Below, piece by piece: positions 26,103-33,332 of a stretch of DNA of 64,000 bases. The stretch is taken from positions 4,526,001 through 4,590,000 of the forward strand of contig NZ_CP126981.1 in assembly GCF_030252325.1 (NCBI RefSeq), in the 5' to 3' direction. The position numbers and the translations under genes were made by a program. Origin of the DNA: Candidatus Mycobacterium wuenschmannii (lineage in GTDB: Bacteria > Actinomycetota > Actinomycetes > Mycobacteriales > Mycobacteriaceae). Position 1 is the stretch's first letter. The number at the start of each line of letters is the position of its first letter. Below the pieces are notes generated by a model. That model was not told where the DNA came from, made no database searches, and was given only the letters and a program-made list of their open reading frames with translations.

Positions 26103-27202
26103 GGATTCCTCCATCCGCCACTACCGTTTGGCCAGGCGGTAGTGACCTGACCACTTTCGTTTAAACACACGGTCGCATCCTTTCCGTCGTATCGCCATGT
26201 CCCGCCGTATTCATCTGGTACGAACTTCGGAGGCCTGACCGGATTGCGAACCGCGTCCTGCATTGCCTCGTCGTTGACCCCGTGCCCTTCTCGACCAAAT
26301 ACGCGCTTGGCGCCGTGGTCCGTCAACCCGTTGATTTGCTCAGGCGGAGGAAATGGCGGCTTTCCCTCCTCGGGGTGCTGAGCGGATTCTTCGTCTTCGA
26401 TAGGAACCTTGAGGTCGTGCAAGCGCGCTCTAATCGCCGCCTGCTTGTCGAGCAGTCGTTGTTTGTCGGCTACGCATGTGTCGTACGCTCCCTGCTCTGT
26501 CGGCAGGATGAACGTGCGTCCGCAGCGCGTGTTATATGCATTGACCTCAGCGTTGACCTCCGCCCAAGCGGCTCGCGCTTCGGCTTCCGTCATGTCCTCA
26601 GGCTTGATCGGCGTTGCCGGATCCATCTTGAACGTGTGGTTGTCGACGGCACGGATTTGACCGCCATTCGGCGGCGCCGGAGGAAACGTCGATCCGACGC
26701 CGGACACTGCCGCCGTCACGCGGCTGGCAACTTGAGCGTCGGTGTTGACCAATGCGGCTGCGCGCGCGCCAATTTCGCCGGCATGGGACTGCGCCATCAC
26801 CTGTCGAGCGACTCGTTGTGCCGCCGATCCGCCGGAGGTCTGATCGGTTACCGAAAGGTCTTCGCCCACTGTGAAACCCGATGAGCGCGCATCGTCGACT
26901 GCGTATTGAAGGTACGAGCGCGCTGCCTCGAGTTCCGATGCGCCGCTCCGCGCCGCTGTAGCGGCGCCCTGCAACCGGTCGACTGCCGCACTCGTGGTCG
27001 TCATATCCGCATGGGTATCGGTACGCAGCGCCTCGGCGGCCTCGCCTTTCCAATCGGCGACCATCGCGTCGCTCCACACGCCGTGAGCGACCCCGAAGCT
27101 CTGCTCGCCGACGGACTCCCAATGGCTGGCTGCTTCGGTGAGGTGGTCAGTCGGCCAGTTCAATAAGGCCGACAGCCCGGGACCTCCTGCGACTGCCGCC
27201 AT
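26099..27202 (-). CDS. ESX-type polymorphic toxin with C-terminal RNase-like domain
   Basis: The 367-residue product has a WXG-type helical N-terminus (HWESVGEQSFGVAHGVW, then DWKGEAAEALRTDTHADM) followed by about 100 helical Ala-rich residues. A Pro-rich linker (PFPPPEQ) leads to a C-terminal domain of about 80 residues: LTDHGAKRVFGREGHGVND, then WRYDGKDATVCLNESGQ and TTAWPNG. The pattern His-x-x-x-Arg...gkdatVvlNe.GqVtT resembles BECR-fold RNase toxins related to colicin D/E5 and RelE. It should be exported by a type VII (ESX) system. ATG 27202 lies 2 bp after the EspC-like stop, and immunity candidates follow. Confidence 0.78.
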   Translation of the reverse strand: MAAVAGGPGLSALLNWPTDHLTEAASHWESVGEQSFGVAHGVWSDAMVADWKGEAAEALRTDTHADMTTTSAAVDRLQGAATAARSGASELEAARSYLQYAVDDARSSGFTVGEDLSVTDQTSGGSAAQRVARQVMAQSHAGEIGARAAALVNTDAQVASRVTAAVSGVGSTFPPAPPNGGQIRAVDNHTFKMDPATPIKPEDMTEAEARAAWAEVNAEVNAYNTRCGRTFILPTEQGAYDTCVADKQRLLDKQAAIRARLHDLKVPIEDEESAQHPEEGKPPFPPPEQINGLTDHGAKRVFGREGHGVNDEAMQDAVRNPVRPPKFVPDEYGGTWRYDGKDATVCLNESGQVTTAWPNGSGGWRNP

Positions 27203-27204
27203 CG

Positions 27205-27486
27205 CTAGAGGGTCACCACCTGCTGGAAAATCGCAGCCAGCGCGGACGTCGACGCTGCCTCCTGGGCGAGGTAGCTCGCGCTGTCAGTCACGACCCCTGC
27301 GGCGCGCTCGCCGATGCGTCCCGCGAGTCCTGCTATGAACCCCGCGACCTCGCCATGAGCGGCATCGACCGCAGCCGCGCTGGCCTGGCATGACAATCCG
27401 AGTCCCGATGGCGCGACCACCTGGTGAAGGTCGCCCACGGACGCGCCCCAGCGGGTGGACATGGCATGCAGGTCGGCCGTGTTCAC
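27205..27486 (-). CDS. EspC-like type VII secretion target
   Basis: From GTG 27486 the product is 93 residues, the usual length of EspC-like ESX targets: VNTADLHAMSTRWGASVGDL, then SCQASAAAVDAAHGEVAG and SASYLAQEAASTSALAAI. It is all helical and lacks a signal peptide, as expected for an ESX substrate or its partner. ATG 27552 would add 22 residues and is also possible. It sits immediately before the toxin gene and probably forms a heterodimer with the toxin N-terminus for export. A truncated second copy is at 23397. Confidence 0.8.
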   Translation of the reverse strand: MNTADLHAMSTRWGASVGDLHQVVAPSGLGLSCQASAAAVDAAHGEVAGFIAGLAGRIGERAAGVVTDSASYLAQEAASTSALAAIFQQVVTL

Positions 27487-27600
27487 ATGCAGTTCTTGCC
27501 CCACGGGCGGCAGTGTAAGCCGGGTGAACAATCGCTCACCAGTCACCCGCATAGGCTGGCCGAAGGTGTTAAGCAGCAGTCGGCGGGGAATGAGGTCGGA

Positions 27601-28365
27601 ATGACGCACGCAATGCCGCGTGACCACAAGGGCGACTATGGAGTCGATGGCTCGTTCAAAGTCATCTCCGCTCGCGACCAGGCGATCGGCATCGGCATCG
27701 GATCCGCGGCCCTCGCGGCGGTCTCGGGCATCAACGCCAAACGCGGCAATCGACTGGTCGCAGCGCTGAGCGGAGCCTCATCCCTCGGCATCGCCGCGAG
27801 CACCGCCCTGTACATCTACGCCACCAAGAAGGGCAAATTCCAGGTCTGGCAGCGCATCCTCGACGAACTCGTTCTCGAAGGAGACGAGAAAGTCCTCGAC
27901 ATGGGCTGCGGCCGCGGCGCGGTGCTGCTCGCGGTCGCGAAACGACTCCCGAACGGGCGCGCCGTCGGCGTCGATATCTGGCAAGCCGACCAGACCGGCA
28001 ACTCTTCGGAGGCCACCCTCGCCAATGCGGAAATCGAAGGCGTCAAAGACCGTATCGAGCTGCACACCGGCGACATGACCGTACTTCCGTTTGACGACAA
28101 CAGCTTTGACGCAATTGTCAGTAGCCTTGCCATCCATAACATTCCGGGCCACGACGGCCGGCGGAAGGCTCTCGAGGAAGCCATGCGCGTCCTGAAACCC
28201 GGCGGTCGCCTCGCCATCGCCGACCTGTGGGAGACCCAGCAGCACGCCGACCACCTCCGGCAGCAGGGCTGGGACAAGGTCGAACGCACGAGCGTCGGGT
28301 GGCGCATGTGGTACGGCGGCCCGTGGACACCGACGCATCTTGTCACCGCGACAAAGCCCCGATGA
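27601..28365 (+). CDS. SAM-dependent class I methyltransferase
   Basis: This 254-residue methyltransferase has two hydrophobic stretches near residues 27-70 (GIGIGSAALAAVSGI, GIAASTALYIYA), suggesting membrane attachment. SAM motif I VLDMGCGRGAVL is about residue 98. GDMTVLPFDDNSFDAIVSS is motif II/post I, and MRVLKPGGRLAIADLWE is motif III. ATG 27601 has GAGGTCGGA upstream. The EspC-like gene diverges from it, with the two starts overlapping if that gene begins at 27627. The target is unknown. A fragment of a second copy lies at 23733. Confidence 0.88.
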   Translation: MTHAMPRDHKGDYGVDGSFKVISARDQAIGIGIGSAALAAVSGINAKRGNRLVAALSGASSLGIAASTALYIYATKKGKFQVWQRILDELVLEGDEKVLDMGCGRGAVLLAVAKRLPNGRAVGVDIWQADQTGNSSEATLANAEIEGVKDRIELHTGDMTVLPFDDNSFDAIVSSLAIHNIPGHDGRRKALEEAMRVLKPGGRLAIADLWETQQHADHLRQQGWDKVERTSVGWRMWYGGPWTPTHLVTATKPR

Positions 28366-28453
28366 ATCAAGCGGGAAATCCTGCCAAACACTGCGTTTAA
28401 CTGGGCATTTGGCGGCCATCAGTAGGTTGAGCGGTCGCCTACGCTGAAGCCTG

Positions 28454-29416
28454 ATGGACAATCCACTGCATCACCCTCCCGGCGTCCCGCGGGTCGAGAA
28501 GCCACGGGCCGAAGGTCAATTCCATCTCGCCGACGGCCGACGCCTCGGCTATGCGGAATTCGGTGACCCCGACGGCCCGGTCATTCTGTGGTTCCACGGC
28601 ACCCTCGGGGCGCGACGGCAATTCCTCGCCAAGGGGCGCCGCGCCGCCGAGAAGCTCGGCCTTCGCGTCATCGTCATCGAGCGGCCGGGCACCGGCCTAT
28701 CCGACTCCCACCGCTATACCTCGGTGAGCGAGTGGGTCGCCGACATGGCCCAGGTGGCCGACGCGCTCGACGCCAAAAAGCTTGGTGTGGTTGGTATGTC
28801 GGGTGGCGGTCCCTATGCGCTGGCTTGCGGTGCGCTGCCTCCGATGGTCGACCGCGTGGCCGCCGTCGGCGTGCTCGACGGCACAGTCCCCGCAGTGGGT
28901 CCCGAGGCCACCCGCGCCGGCGCCACCGAGGTCGCCCGCCGCTTCGGCCCGATCCTCACGCAGCTTCGTCGACCGCTCGCGGTGATGGCGACCATTTTGC
29001 TCGCTCCGCTAATTCCGTTTGCGCACTACGCCTATCGCGTTTACATGCGCATGTGGCCCGAGGTTGACCGCAAGGTCCTCGACGATCCCGAAGTCGAGGC
29101 GATTTTCGTCGACGACATGGTCAACGCCTTCCGCGGTCGCTGCCTGGCCATGGTCGACGACGCGCGACTTCTTGGGCGTGACTGGGGTTTTCGCCTCGTT
29201 GACGTGAAAGTCCCGGTGCGATGGTGGCACGGCGAGACCGACCACGTCGTCCCTGTGGCGGGCGTGCGCACGGCCGTCACACAACTGCAGGACGCCGAAC
29301 TCACCGTTCGATCCGAAAGCCACCTCGGCGGCTTCGCGATGACCGAAGATGTGCTCATCCACATGCGTGCAAAGCTCATCGGCGGCGCGGAGGATCTCCC
29401 GGCGGTTGGTCAGTGA
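28454..29416 (+). CDS. Alpha/beta-fold hydrolase
   Basis: This 320-residue hydrolase has the catalytic triad in order: the oxyanion loop WFHGTLGARRQF, nucleophile Ser in GMSGGGPYAL, Asp in WWHGETDHVVPV and His in ESHLGGFAM. A hydrophobic stretch VMATILLAPLIPFAHYAY in the cap region may reach the membrane. It resembles mycobacterial alpha/beta hydrolases of unknown substrate. The start at ATG 28454 is the first in frame, 88 bp after the methyltransferase. Confidence 0.88.
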   Translation: MDNPLHHPPGVPRVEKPRAEGQFHLADGRRLGYAEFGDPDGPVILWFHGTLGARRQFLAKGRRAAEKLGLRVIVIERPGTGLSDSHRYTSVSEWVADMAQVADALDAKKLGVVGMSGGGPYALACGALPPMVDRVAAVGVLDGTVPAVGPEATRAGATEVARRFGPILTQLRRPLAVMATILLAPLIPFAHYAYRVYMRMWPEVDRKVLDDPEVEAIFVDDMVNAFRGRCLAMVDDARLLGRDWGFRLVDVKVPVRWWHGETDHVVPVAGVRTAVTQLQDAELTVRSESHLGGFAMTEDVLIHMRAKLIGGAEDLPAVGQ

Positions 29417-29449
29417 TATCGCATGTGGTCCTGAAACGAAAAAAGAGAG

Positions 29450-29468
29450 TCACCTCGGAGAGGTGACG
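29450..29468 (-). terminator. Intrinsic terminator for leftward transcription
   Basis: A perfect 8-bp stem GTCACCTC-GGA-GAGGTGAC is preceded on the plus strand by an A-rich run, so on the minus strand the stem is followed by TCTCTTTTTTC. That is a standard Rho-independent terminator for a leftward RNA. No leftward gene is annotated just upstream, so it may stop antisense transcription through the NlpC/P60 gene. Confidence 0.6.
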
Positions 29469-29532
29469 CATGTGACTCAACCGCCGCGCGCCGACCGGGC
29501 GCCGCGCCAAAGCTCGGATAACGTCGACGAAC

Positions 29533-30558
29533 ATGACCGGCGCCGCGATCCGACTAGCGCTCGCCGGCGCGTTGACCATCGGACTGGCAGCGCCCGTCTC
29601 CGCAGCGCCGACGACGCGCGATGCCTATGTCGCCGTGTCGGTAGCCACGGTATGGACGACGCCACAGAGCCCGCGACCCGTCGATAAGCCGGCCGTGACC
29701 AACCCGGTCGATATCCGCGGCTGGGTATCCGCCATGACGCAGGACCAGCAGGAGGCGCTCACCTCCGACGAGCTCGACCAGACACAAGTCCTCTACGGCG
29801 ACCGCGTGATTGTCATCAAAGAGCAAGGCGACTGGGACGAAGTGCGGGTGCCCGGCCAGTCCACCCCGAAGGACACTCAGGGCTATCCCGGCTGGATTCC
29901 CAAGTCCCAGTTGAGGATTGATCCGGGCTACGCCGCAGCGAAGGGGCGCGGTCCTTTCGCGCAAGCCGACCACGGCCTCACCTCCTGGCTGTACCGCGAG
30001 CCGGAACTCTCCCAGCGTGACCTCGAGATCAGCACCAACACCCGGCTTCCCGTTGTGAGCCGCACCGACAAAGCCGTCCAGGTCGCCACCCCGGACCGCG
30101 GCCCGAAGTGGCTGGACGCACGAGCGGTGTCGGTCTACCAAAAGCCCACGGACATAACGCGTCCCACCGGGGCCGACCTGATCCGATACGCCGCCGTATT
30201 CCTCGGCATCCCCTACGTCTGGGGCGGCGTGTCCGGGTTCGGGATCGACTGCTCCGGCTTCACCGCCGCCATCTACCAGGTGCACGGCATCACCCTGCCG
30301 CGCGATGCCGGCCCGCAGGCCGCCGACAGCCGGGGCCGCGCCGTCGACAAGTCCGCGCTACAACCCGGCGACCTCCTCTTCTACTCACACGAGGGCAAGG
30401 ACCCCGCTAATCCCGATGCGATCCACCACGTGGCCATGTACTACGGGAACGGCAAGATGATCGAGGCATTCGACAAGTCGGAACCGGTGCGCGTCACCCC
30501 GGTCCGACTCGACGGGGACTACTGGGGCGCGCGCCGCTACCTCGACCCGCCGCGATGA
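29533..30558 (+). CDS. Secreted NlpC/P60 peptidoglycan hydrolase
   Basis: This 341-residue exported protein begins with a signal peptide (AIRLALAGALTIGLAAPVSA) cleaved about residue 25. Two SH3-like segments (GDRVIVIKEQGDW, LPVVSRTDKAVQV) precede an NlpC/P60 domain with Cys in GIDCSGFTAAIYQ and His in DAIHHVAMYYGNG. It should cut peptide cross-links of the wall outside the cell. The stop overlaps the next gene's start (ATGA), linking it to the sugar-kinase/MurQ protein. Confidence 0.92.
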   Translation: MTGAAIRLALAGALTIGLAAPVSAAPTTRDAYVAVSVATVWTTPQSPRPVDKPAVTNPVDIRGWVSAMTQDQQEALTSDELDQTQVLYGDRVIVIKEQGDWDEVRVPGQSTPKDTQGYPGWIPKSQLRIDPGYAAAKGRGPFAQADHGLTSWLYREPELSQRDLEISTNTRLPVVSRTDKAVQVATPDRGPKWLDARAVSVYQKPTDITRPTGADLIRYAAVFLGIPYVWGGVSGFGIDCSGFTAAIYQVHGITLPRDAGPQAADSRGRAVDKSALQPGDLLFYSHEGKDPANPDAIHHVAMYYGNGKMIEAFDKSEPVRVTPVRLDGDYWGARRYLDPPR

Positions 30559-32252
30559 TCCTCGCCGTCGACCTCGGCAAGACGACCTGCCGCGCCGCCG
30601 CAAACGGGCGCCGGGCCGAGGGAGCGGGCGCGCCCGGGCTCGCGACTCCCGGAGGCGTGCGCGGCGCGGAGGCGGCGATCGTCGCCGTCACGCGGGACCT
30701 CGGCCCGTTCGACGAGGTGGTCGTCGGTGTCGCGGGAGCATTCGCCGCGCCGGATGCGGCAAGTGCGCTGGGGCAGGCGCTGTTGACGTCGCTGCGGGTG
30801 GAGCAGGTCACGGTGACCAGCGACGCTGTCACCGCGCATGCGGGCGCGCTGAACGGTGAGCCCGGGGCCGTGCTGGTAGTGGGCACCGGCGTCGCCGCGG
30901 TCGCGATCGACGCGCACGGCACCCTGCGGACCGCCGACGGCTGGGGCCCGTGGCTCGGCGACGAGGGCGGCGGCGCATGGATCGGCGCCGAGGGTCTCCG
31001 CGCCGCGCTGCGCTCCCACGACGGCCGCGGCCCGTCCACCACGCTGCTCGACGCCGCCCAAGCCCGCTTCGGCGCACCGCAGACCTGGCCCGCCCAGTTC
31101 AACGACGCGGCCGCGATAGCGTCCTTCGCGCCCGACGTCCTCGCCGCGCAGGACGATCCGGTGGCCCTGGAAATCGTCGATGCAGCTGTCGACGCCCTTG
31201 CCGCAACAGCTCGCGCGCTCGGCGGCGGCCCGGTGGCGCTGGTCGGTGGCCTCGCCGACGCGCTTCGCGGCAAGCTCAACGCAGTCCCGACCGTCGGCGA
31301 CGCCCTCGACGGCGCGCTGCAACTGGGCAAGATCCACGAGCCGCACGTCATCCGTACAAGCGCCAAACCCGTTGCCGTGCATAGCCTCGACACGCTCGCC
31401 ACCGAAGGTGTGCGCCACGACCTGCACGACCTCGACGCGCGACCGATCGCCGACATCGTCGAGCTGCTCGTCGCCGCCGAAGGCGAGGCGCATCAGGCGA
31501 TAGCCGCTGAAGTCCCGCGCATCGCGGCGGCGGCCGAGGCGATCACAGCACGACTACAGAACGGCGGCCGGCTGATCTACGCCGGTGCCGGAACGCCCGG
31601 CCGACTGGGCGTGCTCGACGCGGCGGAGTGCGGGCCCACCTTCGGCACCGACCTCGTGCGGGCCGTGATCGCCGGCGGACCAACGGCTTTGACCGAGGCG
31701 ATCGAAGGCGCGGAAGACGCCTTCGGCCCCACCGATCTCGCCGATCTGACGCCGAAAGATGCGCTCGTCGGGATCACGGCGTCGGGCCGGACGCCCTACG
31801 TGCTCGGCGCGCTCGAACACGCCCGCAAACTGGGCGCGCTCACCGTCTCGATCGTCAACAATGCGCACAGCGAAGCCCACGCCGACCATGTGATCGAATT
31901 GCTCACCGGCGCTGAGGTTCTCGCCGGATCAACCCGCCTCACCGCCGGAACGGCGCAGAAGATCGTGCTGAACGCTATCTCGACCAGCGTTATGATCGCG
32001 CTCGGCAAGGCCTACGGGCCGCGGATGGTCGACGTACGCCTCACCAACGCCAAGGTGCGCCGCCGCGCGGTCCGCATCGTCCGCGACGCGGCGAACGTCG
32101 ATGAGGACAGAGCCGCCACCGCGCTCACCGAGGCGGGCGGTCACGCCAAGACGGCGATCGTCGCACTGCTCGCGGGCATCGACGCCGCCGAGGCCAAATC
32201 CCGGCTCGATCGCGCACACGGCCACGTGCGCGACGCGCTCGGTGAGCGTTAA
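30555..32252 (+). CDS. Sugar kinase-MurQ fusion (muropeptide recycling)
   Basis: This 565-residue protein joins two enzymes. Residues 1-285 are a BadF/BcrA-type sugar kinase (ILAVDLGKTTCRAAANG, VGTGVAAVAIDAHG, WLGDEGGGAWIGAEGL), probably using GlcNAc or MurNAc. Residues 300-565 are the SIS-fold MurNAc-6-phosphate etherase MurQ, with AGAGTPGRLGVLDAAECGPTF (catalytic Glu kept), ITASGRTPYVLGAL and STRLTAGTAQKIVLNAIST. The usual GTSGRL reads GTPGRL. It overlaps the NlpC/P60 gene and would phosphorylate and de-lactylate recovered wall sugars. Confidence 0.92.
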   Translation: MILAVDLGKTTCRAAANGRRAEGAGAPGLATPGGVRGAEAAIVAVTRDLGPFDEVVVGVAGAFAAPDAASALGQALLTSLRVEQVTVTSDAVTAHAGALNGEPGAVLVVGTGVAAVAIDAHGTLRTADGWGPWLGDEGGGAWIGAEGLRAALRSHDGRGPSTTLLDAAQARFGAPQTWPAQFNDAAAIASFAPDVLAAQDDPVALEIVDAAVDALAATARALGGGPVALVGGLADALRGKLNAVPTVGDALDGALQLGKIHEPHVIRTSAKPVAVHSLDTLATEGVRHDLHDLDARPIADIVELLVAAEGEAHQAIAAEVPRIAAAAEAITARLQNGGRLIYAGAGTPGRLGVLDAAECGPTFGTDLVRAVIAGGPTALTEAIEGAEDAFGPTDLADLTPKDALVGITASGRTPYVLGALEHARKLGALTVSIVNNAHSEAHADHVIELLTGAEVLAGSTRLTAGTAQKIVLNAISTSVMIALGKAYGPRMVDVRLTNAKVRRRAVRIVRDAANVDEDRAATALTEAGGHAKTAIVALLAGIDAAEAKSRLDRAHGHVRDALGER

Positions 32253-33244
32253 CGAAACGAGTCTCGGTATTGCCGTGGACCGCAACTGAACCAACGCCGA
32301 CAGGATCGGCTGAGCACGCTCTGCTCGGCGTACCCGAGTTCTCTGGTCAGGTGCGTGAGGCTGATGTCGGTGTCTCGCAGGTAGTGCCCGGCGGTCTCGC
32401 GGCGCACACTGTCGATGAGTTCGCCGAAGGTCGTGCGTTCCGCAGACAGGCGGCGGTGCAACGCTTTTGGATGCAGGTCGAATTGGGCAGCGATCAACTC
32501 GAGACTGGCCGCGCCGGTCGGCAACAGCTGGCGGACCATCCTGCGCACCGACTCGGTCATTGCGGGTTGGTGGGTGGCGATCCCGCGTAGGTACCGCACG
32601 ACCGCTTGGTGGGTGAGTGCGTCTTGCTCAAGAGGACGCGCGAGATCGGCTGTCCGAAAGGTGAATCCGGCGGTGGGCCGGGCGAAGAGTGGTCGGCAGC
32701 CGAAGTAGCTCGCATACTCCGCTGGAGCGGTTATCGGTTGGTGCGGCAGGTGCACCGCCATCGGCCGGTATTCAGCGCCGAGCATGAACCGCAACATGCC
32801 CAGCGACACGCCCAGGGATAGCTCGGTTGTCTGCGGGTGCGGCGGCGGTCGTTCGATCAACACCTCGAACGCGTAGAACGAGTGCTCCGGATCGTCGCAC
32901 GCCTCGATGCGCGCGGAGATGGCCGGGCTGTAGGCAGCCAGAAACGTCTCGACAATCGTGAAGGCATCGCCGACGGTGGCGGCGGTGCGCGCTGCGACAC
33001 CGAGCGGTCCGAGAATCTCGATGCCCTGCCGCAGCGCCAACCGCCGCCCGAAATCCGTCGTCGACGTGGCTGCCGCTGCCGTCTCGATGGCCACGATGAG
33101 ACTCAGGTACGGCAGAAAGACCTCGTGGTCACCGACATCGCGAGCCGCTATGCCGGCGGCTTTCAAAATCGCAACCGGATCGCCGCCCAGTTCGGCCACC
33201 AACTGCGGAAAGCCTGACAGCGATGTGCCACGAACCACAGACAT
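32249..33244 (-). CDS. AraC-family transcription regulator
   Basis: This 331-residue regulator has an N-terminal ligand domain of the type paired with long AraC proteins, and a C-terminal AraC domain with RRETAGHYLRDTDISLTHLT and the second HTH RELGYAEQSVLSRSCRRWF. ATG 33244 starts MSVVRGTSLSGFPQL; the open frame further upstream overlaps the promoter and was not used. It diverges from the amidohydrolase, and its stop overlaps the MurQ stop convergently. Three TGTCAA repeats lie just before its start. Confidence 0.9.
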   Translation of the reverse strand: MSVVRGTSLSGFPQLVAELGGDPVAILKAAGIAARDVGDHEVFLPYLSLIVAIETAAAATSTTDFGRRLALRQGIEILGPLGVAARTAATVGDAFTIVETFLAAYSPAISARIEACDDPEHSFYAFEVLIERPPPHPQTTELSLGVSLGMLRFMLGAEYRPMAVHLPHQPITAPAEYASYFGCRPLFARPTAGFTFRTADLARPLEQDALTHQAVVRYLRGIATHQPAMTESVRRMVRQLLPTGAASLELIAAQFDLHPKALHRRLSAERTTFGELIDSVRRETAGHYLRDTDISLTHLTRELGYAEQSVLSRSCRRWFSCGPRQYRDSFR

Positions 33245-33280
33245 GTCAACAAATGTCAAATATTTGTCCGCAAGTGTCAA
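33244..33280. promoter_or_regulatory. Three TGTCAA repeats, helically phased
   Basis: TGTCAA occurs at 33244-33249, 33254-33259 and 33275-33280, with start spacings of 10 and 21 bp. One and two helical turns put all three on the same DNA face, as expected for an AraC-family binding site. The site lies between the regulator and the amidohydrolase and touches the regulator's start codon, suggesting autoregulation. Confidence 0.55.
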
Positions 33281-33332
33281 GACGTGAGAGCGCCTGACTC
33301 CGCATCCTGAATAGGTCGCAGGAAGGACAACC

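Noticed and set aside
30494..31493. Leftward frames over 300 residues
   Set aside because: Antisense to the kinase half of the MurQ fusion; Ser/Arg or Gly/Arg biased shadows.
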